This document shows, piece by piece, positions 1 through 9,051 of a stretch of DNA of 64,000 bases (its first letter is position 1; the number at the start of each line of letters is the position of its first letter). The stretch is from Pseudoalteromonas gelatinilytica. GTDB taxonomy: Bacteria; Pseudomonadota; Gammaproteobacteria; Enterobacterales; Alteromonadaceae. The stretch lies in contig NZ_LRRU01000017.1 of assembly GCF_001641615.1 (NCBI RefSeq), positions 124,001 through 188,000 on the forward strand. Direction: 5' to 3'. Under the pieces are notes generated by a model. That model saw only the letters and a program-made list of their open reading frames with translations, was not told the origin of the DNA and did not search any database. A program made the translations under genes and the position numbers.

Positions 1-530
1 TTTTCAACGCGCTGCTCTAAGTAGTCAAAACGCGCTAATGCATCTGCAACTTTGCTGCTATGTAGCTGCTCTTTTACTTTTAAACGTGCTGTAACAACGC
101 GCTCTTTTTGCATATAAGTCAGCTGTTTAGCTTTTGCATCTGCAAGCTTATTTTGTAAACGCTGACAATCTTCAGTCAATTTTGCGAGTGACTCTGCCAC
201 TTTATCCATTTCAGCTTGTTGCGCTTCGATTTCTGTCGTTATGCGCTGCTTTTCAATCAGTGCAGCTTTAGCAAGATCATCACGATCTTTACTGAGTGCT
301 TTTTCTGCTTTCGCTTGCCAGTCAGCTACTTTTGCTTGTTTGGCTGCAATTTCGCGCTTCATTTGCTTTTCTTGCGTTAAAAATGTCGCAGCGGTTGCAC
401 GGCATTCAGTCAGTGCATCCTGCATTTCTTGCACGAGTAGATTAAGTAACTTTTCAGGATCTTCAGCTTTGTCTAGTGCTGCAGAAAGGTTTGCCTGAAT
501 AATGTCATTTACGCGATTTAATACACCCAT
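1..530 (-). CDS. pspA: Phage shock protein A (PspA/IM30 family), C-terminal end outside window
   Basis: The minus strand reads MGVLNRVNDIIQANLSAALD from the ATG at 528-530 and stays open to the window edge (about 176 codons; the usual length is about 220). The N-terminal amphipathic helix followed by continuous charged coiled coil (QEKQMKREI, AKVADWQAKAEKAL) is typical of PspA, a peripheral inner-membrane ESCRT-III-like protein that stabilises the membrane under stress. AGGAGA lies just upstream of the start. A sigma-54-type promoter precedes it at 573-589. In many relatives pspF is divergent to pspA, but here dusA occupies that position. The 3' end is missing only because the window ends. 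Confidence 0.93.
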   Translation of the reverse strand, partial: MGVLNRVNDIIQANLSAALDKAEDPEKLLNLLVQEMQDALTECRATAATFLTQEKQMKREIAAKQAKVADWQAKAEKALSKDRDDLAKAALIEKQRITTEIEAQQAEMDKVAESLAKLTEDCQRLQNKLADAKAKQLTYMQKERVVTARLKVKEQLHSSKVADALARFDYLEQRVE

Positions 531-572
531 GTGACTCTCCTGTTGATTATTGGGTTAATACAGCTAGGAGAT

Positions 573-589
573 TCCAATTCTTGTGCCAA
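573..589 (-). promoter_or_regulatory. Sigma-54 (-24/-12) promoter of pspA
   Basis: On the minus strand TTGGCAC is followed by five bases and TTGG, with the GG and GC/GG-type elements about 12 bases apart. This closely fits the RpoN consensus TGGCAC-N5-TTGC and sits about 45 bp upstream of the pspA start, as in enterobacterial psp operons. The -12 element has one deviation (TTGG). Activation by PspF is the known scheme; no pspF is visible in the window. Confidence 0.75.
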
Positions 590-723
590 CTAACAAATAA
601 AATAAATTTATTACTTAAATACAATAAGTTGAATAAATAGAATTAAAATTTTGACTGACTAATGGCTGAATGAGAAATAACTAATTTGACTAAAAAATTA
701 ACTTTTTCACCAAATTTTAGGAT

Positions 724-750
724 CAAAAAAAGCCACAATATGTGGCTTTT
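724..750 (-). terminator. Rho-independent terminator of dusA
   Basis: The stem AAGCCACA/TGTGGCTT with a 4-base loop is followed on the minus strand by a run of T, about 20 bp beyond the dusA stop. Confidence 0.8.
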
Positions 751-766
751 TTAATAGGCTTTGTGA

Positions 767-1744
767 TTAGGCTTCTGGGACAAAACTTAAAGCTTTATCC
801 ATAACAGATAAGTCAGCCGTTTTACCATGACCTTTTTCTGAAAGATGGCGTCTAAAACCACGCGCGCCAGGTTGGCCTTGGAAAATCCCCAACATATGGC
901 GAGCAATATGCCAAAAGTTAGCGCCTTTACTCATTTCATCTTCAATATAGTCATACATAGAGCGTACAACCTGATGGCGACTCAGCGTAAATGCGTCATC
1001 ACCATAAATGTTTTCGTCAACCTCAGACAAAATAAACGGATTACTATACGCCTCACGACCAATCATAATGCCATCAACATAATCAAGGTGAGCTACGCTA
1101 TCAGCAATTGTTTTCACCCCACCATTTAAGCTTAGGTGCAGTTGCGGATAATCTTTTTTCAACTGGTAAACGCGCGGGTAATCAAGTGGTGGGATCTCAC
1201 GATTTTCTTTCGGGCTTAAACCATTTAACCACGCTTTACGCGCATGAATTATAAAGTCATCACAACCAACATCGTGACTCGCTTCAATTAAAGCACATAA
1301 AAACTCATACGAGTCTTGCTCATCAATACCAATGCGCGTTTTAACTGTAACAGGAATAGTCACTTCGGCCTTCATTGCAGCAACGCAGTCAGCAACCAGT
1401 TTAGGCTCTGCCATTAAACAAGCACCAAAGCGGCCATTTTGCACGCGATCAGACGGACAGCCGACATTTAAATTTACTTCATGATAGCCACGCTCTGCTG
1501 CTAATTTTGCACACTTAGCTAATGCTTCAGGATCTGAGCCACCAAGTTGCAATGCCACAGGGCCTTCATGCTCATTAAAGTGTAGGTAATCGCCTTTACC
1601 AAATAAAATAGCGCCGGTTGTCACCATCTCAGTGTACAGCACAGCATGCTTAGTCATTTTACGGTGAAAGGTTCGACAGTGACGATCAGTCCAATCTAAC
1701 ATGGGTGCCACTGAAAAACGGCGGTTTAATGTCGTCGTGCTCAT
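767..1744 (-). CDS. dusA: tRNA-dihydrouridine(20/20a) synthase DusA
   Basis: The 325-residue FMN-dependent enzyme reduces U20/U20a in the tRNA D loop. The N-terminal [14 protein letters not shown] is the DusA-specific opening of the TIM barrel; [10 protein letters not shown] carries the catalytic Cys (about residue 96); LNGGV and [10 protein letters not shown] are the phosphate/FMN-binding segments; the helical C-terminal domain is complete. Length is normal for the subfamily. It is monocistronic, ending in a hairpin at 724-750. Recognition as DusA rather than DusB/C rests on the MLDWTD opening and the HxARKAWL segment. Confidence 0.96.
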   Translation of the reverse strand: MSTTTLNRRFSVAPMLDWTDRHCRTFHRKMTKHAVLYTEMVTTGAILFGKGDYLHFNEHEGPVALQLGGSDPEALAKCAKLAAERGYHEVNLNVGCPSDRVQNGRFGACLMAEPKLVADCVAAMKAEVTIPVTVKTRIGIDEQDSYEFLCALIEASHDVGCDDFIIHARKAWLNGLSPKENREIPPLDYPRVYQLKKDYPQLHLSLNGGVKTIADSVAHLDYVDGIMIGREAYSNPFILSEVDENIYGDDAFTLSRHQVVRSMYDYIEDEMSKGANFWHIARHMLGIFQGQPGARGFRRHLSEKGHGKTADLSVMDKALSFVPEA

Positions 1745-1983
1745 AACATGGCCCCTTTAAAGATCAATGCGTTTACTTGCAACTTAAATTACCTAATACG
1801 ATTAACGCTAATCAATAGCGCTGACACATCAAAAGTTAGCTATGTGTCGGAATGAAAAATTGGGCTTATTATACCACCGAAGCACGCTCACGGCATGGCT
1901 TAATCGAAGATCAAATGATGAAAAGAGGTGAAGAAGTGTACTGCAAACTCACTTCTGTGATTGATACGTTAAAAGTGAAAATA

Positions 1984-2466
1984 CTAAATTTTCACTTCAT
2001 TCAATAAATTTTCTAGATTTTGTCCTGTGAGTTCAAAAATAATTATTTCTAATTCTTTGAAATCTTTATCTTTTAAGTTAACTAATTTAGCACCTACTGC
2101 AATGCGGGCAACTTCTTCTACGGGGTCAATTTCAACAATTTCGACCGATACATGGGTGTCGTGATCTTTGGATTGCACATAATATTCACTAAAGAATGTC
2201 GCGTCAGCTCTCACATTAGGGTTACTGTCAGACACTGATTGTAATAACGTGCCCTTTTTAAGATCGCTTTTACGAATTGAAAAACTGTATTCAGCAACAT
2301 GGCCTCGACCAATAATTAATGTTACGGCACTCTCACCGTTAATTTTAAACTCATGGTCTGTGACTTCAATCACGCGAAGTTTACCGGTATCTTCCGGTGG
2401 TGGCTCCGTACAGGCGCCCAAACTAAAAATCAGAAATACTGATATAACTACATTTTTGATTAGCAT
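1984..2466 (-). CDS. Hypothetical lipoprotein
   Basis: I chose the ATG at 2464-2466, preceded by AAGGAA, because it gives a clean lipoprotein signal: MLIKNVVISVFLIFSLGAC with lipobox SLGAC and the mature Cys at residue 19. The mature part (about 140 residues) is acidic with beta-strand-like segments and no motif I recognise. A longer upstream frame exists (to 2529) but would bury the signal peptide. It has no operon partner: dusA lies on one side and marC on the other with separate spacing. The function is unknown; it is likely an outer-membrane or periplasmic anchored protein. Confidence 0.7.
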   Translation of the reverse strand: MLIKNVVISVFLIFSLGACTEPPPEDTGKLRVIEVTDHEFKINGESAVTLIIGRGHVAEYSFSIRKSDLKKGTLLQSVSDSNPNVRADATFFSEYYVQSKDHDTHVSVEIVEIDPVEEVARIAVGAKLVNLKDKDFKELEIIIFELTGQNLENLLNEVKI

Positions 2467-2563
2467 TCTTTGTTCCTTAAATTTTATATTGCCTTCTTTT
2501 AAGTTAGATAAAAGAAGGCAATAATTCAAAGTTTAAATCACTGAAAATGCACTTTAAATTAAA

Positions 2564-3184
2564 CTAAGCAACAACACTCAAACCAAAGTAGTGAGCAATA
2601 CCACCTAAGATATTATTAACCGCGACTGACGATAAAATTAACCCCATCACTCGACTAATAATACTCGCGCCACTATCACCAATTAACTTATGAACATGTG
2701 TCGCCAGTAGCAATAACAGCAATACAATCACTAATACTGAGAGCATGATTGATGAAGTGATAAGTTGCTCATACCACGTGTATTCAGTATTTCGGGTCAT
2801 CAAAACTGCCGCAAGCATGGCACCGGGGCTGGCAATAGAAGGAATTGCTAATGGAAAAATTGCGGTTTCGGTACTGTTACGAACACTTTTAATCTCAGTT
2901 TCTGGCTTACTTTCACCGAAAATCATCGATAAAGCGAAAAGTAATAATACGATCCCCCCGGCAATTTGAAACGCAGAAAGCGGAATATTGATCGCGTTTA
3001 AAAGTACTTCACCCGCAAGCACAAAAAATAATAAAACTAATGCCGAAACGCCAACCGCTTTTAGCGCGACTTTGCGTTTGAATTTGGCATCATCCCCGCG
3101 TGTAACGGCAATAAAGACAGGCACAGTACCGATAGGATCAATGACAGCGAAAAAGAAAATGAATGCAGCTAGCAATTCACTCAT
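2564..3184 (-). CDS. MarC family integral membrane protein
   Basis: The 206-residue protein has about six hydrophobic helices, starting FIFFFAVIDPIGTVPVF, which is the diagnostic MarC/YhgN opening (FxxIDPxGxxP). A second copy of the repeat follows near residue 120 (IPSIASPGAML). Length matches the family (about 200). It is an inner-membrane protein; the transport substrate of this family is not established, and the old link to multiple antibiotic resistance is not supported for MarC itself. It diverges from zur with about 95 bp between the starts. Confidence 0.88.
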   Translation of the reverse strand: MSELLAAFIFFFAVIDPIGTVPVFIAVTRGDDAKFKRKVALKAVGVSALVLLFFVLAGEVLLNAINIPLSAFQIAGGIVLLLFALSMIFGESKPETEIKSVRNSTETAIFPLAIPSIASPGAMLAAVLMTRNTEYTWYEQLITSSIMLSVLVIVLLLLLLATHVHKLIGDSGASIISRVMGLILSSVAVNNILGGIAHYFGLSVVA

Positions 3185-3279
3185 TAAGAAAACTCCCTTG
3201 AAAACGTGTTAGCGAATAAAAACACTGCAACTACAATACAGTATGTTAGTATATCACGGTAGCGTAAGGATAAGAGAAG

Positions 3280-3714
3280 ATGAACATAGAATCACTCGTC
3301 AGTAAAGCAAAACAAGTATGCGATAATCGTGGTGCACGTTTCACACCTATCCGTGAAAAAGTATTCCGCCTGCTCGCTAGTGCGCAAGGTGGTGTAGGTG
3401 CTTATGACTTATTAGAACAACTCAAATTAACTGAGTCAGGCGCAAAACCAGCAACAATTTATCGCGCGCTCGATTTCTTATCGGAACTTGGCTTTATTCA
3501 CAAAATTGAAAGCACCAACTCATTTATGTTGTGCCATCATTTTGATCACATTCACCCTGTACAATTATTAATTTGTGACAGCTGTGGTTATGTAAAAGAA
3601 TTACATTCAACAGTAATTTCTCATGAACTTAATAACTTAGCTGCAGAAAGTGGATTTATTGTCTCTGGACAAACAATTGAAGCGCACGGCAAGTGCGAAA
3701 AATGCAAAGATTAA
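3280..3714 (+). CDS. zur: Fur-family zinc uptake regulator Zur
   Basis: The 144-residue protein has a winged-helix N-terminus (TPIREKVFRLL, PATIYRALDFL) followed by the HHFDHIHPV metal segment and two Cys pairs, CDSC and CEKC, that form the structural zinc site. The order and the GAYDLLEQL segment match Zur better than Fur, which has a longer C-terminal His-rich tail. It represses zinc-import genes when zinc is bound. The gap to divergent marC contains an AT-rich partly palindromic stretch near 3242-3260 that could be an autoregulatory site, but I cannot confirm it. Confidence 0.87.
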   Translation: MNIESLVSKAKQVCDNRGARFTPIREKVFRLLASAQGGVGAYDLLEQLKLTESGAKPATIYRALDFLSELGFIHKIESTNSFMLCHHFDHIHPVQLLICDSCGYVKELHSTVISHELNNLAAESGFIVSGQTIEAHGKCEKCKD

Positions 3715-3789
3715 GTGCGGTGTTTGAAACAACCACTACACTTAAAGTATGATTAACGGCATTTCTGCAAACCTAAGGGAAAGAAAATA

Positions 3790-4257
3790 ATGAATGTGGA
3801 GTTCATCAACCCTTTTTTATCATCATTATTAAATGTATTGAGCACGATGGCTCAAACAGAATTAAAACCGGGCAAACCTAGCTTAAAAAAAGACGAATTA
3901 GCCCGTGGCGATGTATCGGGTTTAATTGGTATGGTTGGCCCACAAACTAAAGGTTCACTTTCAATCTCATTCGATGAAAGCCTAGCACTGACTATTATGG
4001 AAAGAATGCTCGGTGAGCGTCCAGACTCAGTCAATGAAGAAGTCACTGACATGGTAGGCGAAATTACCAATATGGTAACAGGTGGTGCTAAAAACTTACT
4101 CGGCGAAAAAGGCTACGAGTTTGATATGGCAACGCCAGTTGTGGTGTCTGGTAAAGGACATACAATTGCCCATAAATGTGAAGGTGCCAAGGTGTTAATT
4201 CCATTCACGTCTGCTGATGGTAACGCCAATATTGAAGTTAGCTTTGATAAACTATGA
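3790..4257 (+). CDS. cheX: CheX-like chemotaxis phosphatase (CheC/CheX/FliY family)
   Basis: The 155-residue alpha/beta protein carries the family signature [14 protein letters not shown], with the conserved Glu and Asn that act on CheY-P, in a single copy as in CheX dimers. The N-terminal helix [13 protein letters not shown] is also typical. It is expected to dephosphorylate response regulators in the cytoplasm. Its stop overlaps the start of the next gene by 4 bp (ATGA), so it is translationally coupled to a YjbQ protein with no evident chemotactic role; no che or fli genes are near. Confidence 0.85.
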   Translation: MNVEFINPFLSSLLNVLSTMAQTELKPGKPSLKKDELARGDVSGLIGMVGPQTKGSLSISFDESLALTIMERMLGERPDSVNEEVTDMVGEITNMVTGGAKNLLGEKGYEFDMATPVVVSGKGHTIAHKCEGAKVLIPFTSADGNANIEVSFDKL

Positions 4258-4679
4258 GCTGGCAGCAAAAAACCATTCAATTAAAGCCTCGCTCGCGAGG
4301 CTTTCACATCATTGATGACGAGCTACTTCGTCAACTTCCAGAAATAACGCAATACAAAGTCGGTTTATTACACCTGTTCATTCAGCATACGTCTGCAAGC
4401 TTAACAATTAACGAAAATGCCGATCCCACTGTGCGAATGGATATGGAAAGTCACTTCAATCACTTCGTACCAGAACGACAAAGTTATTATCGTCATGATT
4501 ATGAAGGTGATGACGACATGCCAGCCCACATAAAAAGCAGTACATTAGGTGCTGAACTCACCATACCTATTAACCAAGGCCGCTTAATGCTAGGCACATG
4601 GCAAGGCATCTATTTAGGTGAACACCGTGACCATGGTGGCGCTAGACGCATTGTCGCGACGATTCAAGGTCAGATCTAA
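4254..4679 (+). CDS. YjbQ/UPF0047 family protein
   Basis: The 141-residue single-domain protein has the family's conserved core: [33 protein letters not shown] and the C-terminal [17 protein letters not shown]. Family members have weak thiamine-phosphate synthase activity and bind metal through the conserved His residues; the physiological role is uncertain. It overlaps cheX by 4 bp. A true thiamine pathway, including ThiE fused to ThiD, is encoded 4 kb away, so this gene is not needed for that step. Confidence 0.9.
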   Translation: MSWQQKTIQLKPRSRGFHIIDDELLRQLPEITQYKVGLLHLFIQHTSASLTINENADPTVRMDMESHFNHFVPERQSYYRHDYEGDDDMPAHIKSSTLGAELTIPINQGRLMLGTWQGIYLGEHRDHGGARRIVATIQGQI

Positions 4680-4756
4680 AACTAACTTTAAGCTGTAAGC
4701 AAAACTTGGCTTTAACTAAATTATTTAAGAAAGTGTTTTTGGGATTTTTTAGAGAT

Positions 4757-4832
4757 TGGAGCGGCACACGAGGCTCGAACTCGTGACCTCAACCTTGGCA
4801 AGGTTGCGCTCTACCAACTGAGCTAGTGCCGC
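4757..4832 (-). tRNA. tRNA-Gly(GCC), last copy of the cluster
   Basis: The 76-nt cloverleaf begins GCGGCACTAGCTCAGT, has anticodon loop CTTGCCAAG and T arm ACGAGTTCGAGCCTCGT, and encodes its CCA end. It is the most downstream of four identical genes on the minus strand. Confidence 0.97.
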
Positions 4833-4934
4833 ATCAAATAGTTTCTAGTTACAAGATTCAAGTTACAAGTTTGAATAGCTTGGTGCTTTCAACTCTCCCC
4901 TTGAAACTTAAGCCAATTTCTTTTGGTGAGAAAT

Positions 4935-5010
4935 TGGAGCGGCACACGAGGCTCGAACTCGTGACCTCAACCTTGGCAAGGTTGCGCTCTACCAACTGAG
5001 CTAGTGCCGC
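4935..5010 (-). tRNA. tRNA-Gly(GCC), third copy
   Basis: Identical in sequence to the other three copies. The spacer to the next copy repeats a roughly 90-bp sequence (GAAACTTAAGCCAATTTC and neighbours), so tRNA plus spacer form a unit of about 168-178 bp that was tandemly duplicated. Confidence 0.97.
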
Positions 5011-5102
5011 ATAAATAAGTTGTAAGCTGCAAGTTTCTAGTTTCAAGCTAATGCTTTCAACTTTTCCCTTGAAACTTAAGCCAATTTCTTTTGGTGAGAA
5101 AT

Positions 5103-5178
5103 TGGAGCGGCACACGAGGCTCGAACTCGTGACCTCAACCTTGGCAAGGTTGCGCTCTACCAACTGAGCTAGTGCCGC
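5103..5178 (-). tRNA. tRNA-Gly(GCC), second copy
   Basis: Identical 76-nt tRNA with encoded CCA, anticodon GCC. Its flanks are near-identical to those of the neighbouring copies, indicating recent duplication or gene conversion. Confidence 0.97.
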
Positions 5179-5271
5179 ATAAATAAGTTGTAAGCTGCAA
5201 GTTTCTAGTTTCAAGCTAATGCTTTCAACTTTCCCCTTGAAACTTATATCAATTTCTTTTGGTGAAGAAAT

Positions 5272-5347
5272 TGGAGCGGCACACGAGGCTCGAACTCGTG
5301 ACCTCAACCTTGGCAAGGTTGCGCTCTACCAACTGAGCTAGTGCCGC
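5272..5347 (-). tRNA. tRNA-Gly(GCC), first intact copy
   Basis: Identical 76-nt tRNA, the intact copy closest to the promoter at 5584-5611. The two decayed copies lie between it and the promoter. Confidence 0.97.
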
Positions 5348-5352
5348 ATTCA

Positions 5353-5430
5353 AAAGTAGTCAGTAATTTGTCCGTTGTCGCACAACCTGAAGGTTGCGGT
5401 GAAACGTTCTGGCAACTGAGCTAGTGCCGC
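5353..5430 (-). pseudogene. Decayed tRNA-Gly copy, unit 1
   Basis: The unit begins on the minus strand with the exact acceptor and D-arm half GCGGCACTAGCTCAGTTG and keeps the anticodon-stem bases CAACCT/AGGTTG, but the anticodon itself and the T arm are gone. It is one of two near-identical tandem units (the other is 5434-5512) transcribed ahead of the intact genes. Confidence 0.7.
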
Positions 5431-5433
5431 TTT

Positions 5434-5512
5434 AAAGTAGTCAGTAATTTGTCCGTTGGCGCACAACCTTGAAGGTTGCGGTAAAACGTTCTGGCAACTG
5501 AGCTAGTGCCGC
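5434..5512 (-). pseudogene. Decayed tRNA-Gly copy, unit 2
   Basis: Same structure as unit 1 with a few substitutions: acceptor and D arm intact, anticodon loop shortened from TTGCCAA to TTCAA, no T arm. Because both units share the same decay, the damaged copy was itself duplicated and maintained. Confidence 0.7.
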
Positions 5513-5583
5513 AAATTTAAACTATAAAAGTTTAGCTAAAGACACACTAACCCCGCGGGGGTTAACGTCTTAAGCGGGGCAGG

Positions 5584-5611
5584 ATTCTACAATAATCCGA
5601 TGTGTTTGCAA
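5584..5611 (-). promoter_or_regulatory. Sigma-70 promoter of the tRNA-Gly cluster
   Basis: On the minus strand TTGCAA, a 16-bp spacer and TAGAAT are followed by the GC-rich discriminator CCTGCCCC, typical of stringently controlled stable-RNA promoters. It lies about 70 bp upstream of the first decayed tRNA unit. Confidence 0.6.
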
Positions 5612-5618
5612 ATGTTTT

Positions 5619-6164
5619 TTACAAATTAAAGAATTTTTCTTGGTAAACCTTTAATTCCATGATCGAATCTTTGATATCGTCGAGGGCTAGATGTGAACCT
5701 TTTTTGTTCACTTGTGCTAACACGTCAGGTTTCCAGCGACGCGCAAGTTCTTTAACTGTGCTTACATCAAGGTTACGGTAGTGGAAGTAGTTTTCCAATT
5801 CAGGCATGTACTTATTCATAAAGCGGCGGTCTTGGCCGATAGAATTACCACACATAGGCGATGTACCCGCTGGCACCCATTGCTTTAAAAATGCCAATGT
5901 TTGATCAATAGCATCTTGTTCAGTGAAAGTACTTGCTTTACAGCGAGCTGTTAAACCAGATTGACCGTGCTGAGTTGTACACCACTCGTCCATGCCATCA
6001 AGCAGTTCATCACTTTGATGAATAGCAATAACAGGGCCTTCAGCCAAGATGTTTAAATCACTGTCGGTGACAACAGTGGCAATTTCGAGTATTTTATCTG
6101 TTGCTGGTTCGAGGCCAGTCATTTCCAGGTCGAGCCAGATAAGATTTGATTTATGAAAAGACAT
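5619..6164 (-). CDS. orn: Oligoribonuclease
   Basis: From the ATG at 6162-6164 (AAGGTAACT upstream) the protein is 181 residues, the same as E. coli Orn; the frame extends further upstream but without homologous sequence. DEDDh exonuclease motifs are visible: [13 protein letters not shown] (ExoI, D and E), [11 protein letters not shown] (ExoII) and HLALDDI (ExoIII, H and D). Orn degrades 2-5-nt RNA and linear di-GMP in the cytoplasm and is usually essential in gammaproteobacteria. It is divergent from rsgA, the usual arrangement. Confidence 0.96.
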   Translation of the reverse strand: MSFHKSNLIWLDLEMTGLEPATDKILEIATVVTDSDLNILAEGPVIAIHQSDELLDGMDEWCTTQHGQSGLTARCKASTFTEQDAIDQTLAFLKQWVPAGTSPMCGNSIGQDRRFMNKYMPELENYFHYRNLDVSTVKELARRWKPDVLAQVNKKGSHLALDDIKDSIMELKVYQEKFFNL

Positions 6165-6286
6165 AGTTACCTTAGCGGTGCTTTCCTTTAGATCCAACGC
6201 ATTTAGATATATCATATTAGTATCATCAGTCGACCTAAAGCTTTTTTTTCAAAAAGCCCGACATTTACTCAAGTTATAGGCCAAAA

Positions 6287-7345
6287 GTGGCAAAACAAAA
6301 GAAATTAAGTAAAGGCCAATCGCGTCGAATTAAGGCCAATCATCAAAAACGCCTCTCTAATGCAGACAAAAAGCAAGAGAAAGGGGCAACTGTGCAATGG
6401 CAAAATGACAATTTAGGCCCTGCCGAGAATGCGGTTGTGATCAGCCGATTTGGCCAACATGCCGATATCGAAACCGAATCAGGCGAAGTTCTGCGCTGTA
6501 ATATACGCAGAACCGTATCGAGCCTTGTGTGTGGTGATGAAGTTATTTTTCGCCGTGCAAAAGTTAGCGAAGGCGACTTAGCTGGCGTTATTGAAGCAAC
6601 CCATGAACGTCGCTCACAATTAACGCGCCCTGATTTTTATGACGGGGTAAAAGTCGTCGCTGCCAATATCGACCAAATTTTAATGGTTTCTGCGGTATTG
6701 CCTGAGTTTACACCAAACATTATCGACCGCTATTTAGTTGCCTGTGAAGACATGGGTATTGAGCCTATTTTAGTGCTTAACAAAATAGATTTAATTGACG
6801 ATGAAGGCCTTGCTTTTATTGATGAAATTCTCGATATCTATCGTGAGCTAGGTTATCAAGTACTGTTAGTCAGTAATAAAACCGGTCAAGGCATTGATGA
6901 GCTTAAACAAAAACTGGTTGGTAAAAACAGCATTTTTGTTGGTCAAAGTGGTGTGGGTAAATCAACCTTAGTAAACACTGTACTGCCAGATGCAGACATC
7001 CTAACCCAAGAAGTCTCTGAGAATAGCGGTCTTGGTCAACACACAACAACCGTATCGCGATTACACCATTTACCAAGTGGTGGTAACCTAATCGACTCAC
7101 CGGGAATTCGTGAGTTTGGCTTATGGCATTTAGAGGTTGAGCGCGTTACTTGGTGCTTTAAAGAGTTCCGTGATTTTATTGGTGGCTGTCGTTTTCGCGA
7201 TTGTAAGCATTTAAACGATCCTGGCTGTATAATTCGCCAAGCTGTTGATGATGGTGAAATTTCAGAACTTCGCTTTGACAGTTACCACCGAATTTTAGAA
7301 ACTATGGCCGACGGCCGTGCTGGTGCACGCGCTCCTCGCGTATAA
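6287..7345 (+). CDS. rsgA: Ribosome small subunit-dependent GTPase RsgA
   Basis: The 352-residue protein starts at GTG. It has a basic N-terminus ([15 protein letters not shown]), an OB-fold, then a circularly permuted GTPase: NKID (G4) precedes GQSGVGKST (G1) and IDSPG (G3). The C-terminal zinc knuckle [14 protein letters not shown] has the conserved Cys/His set. RsgA assists late 30S maturation. It lies 18 bp upstream of psd and is expected to be co-transcribed with it, an arrangement conserved in gammaproteobacteria. Confidence 0.96.
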   Translation: MAKQKKLSKGQSRRIKANHQKRLSNADKKQEKGATVQWQNDNLGPAENAVVISRFGQHADIETESGEVLRCNIRRTVSSLVCGDEVIFRRAKVSEGDLAGVIEATHERRSQLTRPDFYDGVKVVAANIDQILMVSAVLPEFTPNIIDRYLVACEDMGIEPILVLNKIDLIDDEGLAFIDEILDIYRELGYQVLLVSNKTGQGIDELKQKLVGKNSIFVGQSGVGKSTLVNTVLPDADILTQEVSENSGLGQHTTTVSRLHHLPSGGNLIDSPGIREFGLWHLEVERVTWCFKEFRDFIGGCRFRDCKHLNDPGCIIRQAVDDGEISELRFDSYHRILETMADGRAGARAPRV

Positions 7346-7363
7346 CTATTTAGGAAATAACAA

Positions 7364-8230
7364 GTGAGTTTAGATAAATTCAAAATTGCTATGCAATATG
7401 CCATGCCAAAACATTTCATTTCGCGCATGGTTGGCAAGTTAGCAGCAGCAAAAGCGGGTGGCTTAACAACGGCCTTAATTAAATTGTTTATCAAACAATA
7501 CAAAATTGATATGAGTGAGGCTAAATACCCAGATCCAGCTCATTACAAAACTTTTAATGAGTTTTTCACTCGCCCATTAAAAGAAGGTATTCGTCCACTT
7601 GCTGAAGAAAGCGACATTATTGCTCACCCAGTTGATGGTGCAATTAGCCAATTAGGCGATGTAGTCGACGGTCAAATCATCCAAGCAAAAGGCCATGACT
7701 ACAGCTTACAAGCACTCCTTGGTGGCAAAGAAGAAGACACTGCACCGTTTTTAGGCGGTAAGTTTGCAACGATTTATTTAGCGCCTAAAGATTATCACCG
7801 TATTCACATGCCTGTTGATGGCACGCTGAGCAAAATGATCTACGTACCGGGTGATTTATTTTCGGTAAACCCGTTAACAGCGCAAAATGTACCTAACCTA
7901 TTTGCTCGTAACGAACGTGTTGTAGCTATCTTTGAAACTGAAATTGGCCCGCTAGCCATGGTACTTGTTGGTGCAACAATTGTTGCTAGCATCGAGACTA
8001 TTTGGGCAGGCACAGTAACGCCACCAGCAGGTAAAGATGTATTTAGTTGGAATTACCCAACTGAAGGTGACAATGCGATTACTCTGAAGAAGGGTGAAGA
8101 AATGGGTCGCTTTAAATTAGGCTCTACCGTTATTTTAGCCTGGGGCGCAAATCAAGCTGAATTCTTATCAGATCAACACCCAGAAACAGTGACGCGAATG
8201 GGCACACCATTTGCGAAAATTAACGACTAA
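7364..8230 (+). CDS. psd: Phosphatidylserine decarboxylase proenzyme
   Basis: The 288-residue protein starts at GTG. The autocleavage motif LGST has its Ser at residue 254, which becomes the pyruvoyl prosthetic group; [11 protein letters not shown] and [10 protein letters not shown] contain the Asp and His of the processing triad. It converts phosphatidylserine to phosphatidylethanolamine at the inner membrane. The transcript with rsgA ends at the hairpin at 8242-8273. Confidence 0.97.
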   Translation: MSLDKFKIAMQYAMPKHFISRMVGKLAAAKAGGLTTALIKLFIKQYKIDMSEAKYPDPAHYKTFNEFFTRPLKEGIRPLAEESDIIAHPVDGAISQLGDVVDGQIIQAKGHDYSLQALLGGKEEDTAPFLGGKFATIYLAPKDYHRIHMPVDGTLSKMIYVPGDLFSVNPLTAQNVPNLFARNERVVAIFETEIGPLAMVLVGATIVASIETIWAGTVTPPAGKDVFSWNYPTEGDNAITLKKGEEMGRFKLGSTVILAWGANQAEFLSDQHPETVTRMGTPFAKIND

Positions 8231-8241
8231 TAAGTTCAATT

Positions 8242-8273
8242 AAGCAAACCACTTGAGCAATAGTGGTTTGCTT
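8242..8273 (+). terminator. Hairpin terminating rsgA-psd and/or the thi operon
   Basis: A 12-bp perfect stem (AAGCAAACCACT) with an 8-base loop lies between the convergent psd and thiF genes. The flanking T tract is weak. Confidence 0.6.
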
Positions 8274-8294
8274 AAAATTCATTATAAACCGCGC

Positions 8295-9050
8295 CTACAC
8301 CCCACGATTACACTCTGAACATTCACTATCTTTTTGAATATTAAATCGCTGCTGCTGTAGTGTTAGCCCGTCAAATTGAATAAACTCGCTGCCCGTTTTA
8401 TGGCCAAGCAATATATTGATAGCCAATAAACTTTGCATGCTCCCCATAACACCCAGTAACGGGCTCAATACCCCAGCATTATCACAATTAAGCGCTGTCT
8501 GCTCCTCCGTTTGCGGGAATATACAGCCATAGCAAGGGCTTTGTTCATCACGAAAATCAAAACTCATCACCTGCCCCTGCGTTGCAATAGCGGCAGCTGA
8601 TACAAGTGGGATAGATTTAGCTAAACAATAGCGATTAACCAAATAGCGGGTAGCAAAGTTATCACTGCAATCGAGGATGATGTCAGCACCTTCAAGTAGC
8701 TCAGCACAGTTACTTTCATCAAGCTTTTGGCATAGAGGCTTAACCGTAATTTGATTATTTAAACTGCCTAACACCTTGGCAGCCGCCTGTGTTTTTGCCT
8801 GCCCCATGTGGTTTACTTTATAGAGTATTTGTCGCTGTAGATTTGAAAGCTCAACTTTATCGTCGTCAATCAAAGTGAGCGTCCCGATTCCTGCAGCCGC
8901 TAAATAAAACAATGCCGGTGAGCCAAGCCCACCCGCTCCGACAACCACAATATGTGCAGTTTTTAACTTTTGCTGCCCTGCATGCCCCACCTCTTTGAGT
9001 AGCAAGTGGCGGCTATAACGAATTTGCTCTTTGTCGCTTAACGCGCTCAT
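8295..9050 (-). CDS. thiF: ThiF adenylyltransferase (ThiS activation)
   Basis: The 251-residue E1-like protein has ATP-binding GAGGLGSP (about residues 38-45), DDDKVELSNLQRQ, and a zinc site from CYGC and the C-terminal CSEC. It adenylates the C-terminal Gly-Gly of ThiS so sulfur can be loaded for thiazole formation. MoeB is the close alternative, but its place as last gene of the thi operon, 1 bp after thiDE, argues for ThiF; the short length (no rhodanese domain) fits ThiF. Confidence 0.92.
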   Translation of the reverse strand: MSALSDKEQIRYSRHLLLKEVGHAGQQKLKTAHIVVVGAGGLGSPALFYLAAAGIGTLTLIDDDKVELSNLQRQILYKVNHMGQAKTQAAAKVLGSLNNQITVKPLCQKLDESNCAELLEGADIILDCSDNFATRYLVNRYCLAKSIPLVSAAAIATQGQVMSFDFRDEQSPCYGCIFPQTEEQTALNCDNAGVLSPLLGVMGSMQSLLAINILLGHKTGSEFIQFDGLTLQQQRFNIQKDSECSECNRGV

Positions 9051-9051
9051 A

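Noticed and set aside
1745..1983. Possible gene between dusA and the lipoprotein gene
   Set aside because: No ORF with an RBS and no structure seen.
3220..3279. Zur/Fur operator upstream of zur
   Set aside because: Only a loose AT-rich partial palindrome; too weak to list as a site.
4858..5316. 152-codon minus-strand ORF
   Set aside because: It runs through three tRNA-Gly genes and their repeated spacers; the repeated peptide is a by-product of the tandem tRNA units.
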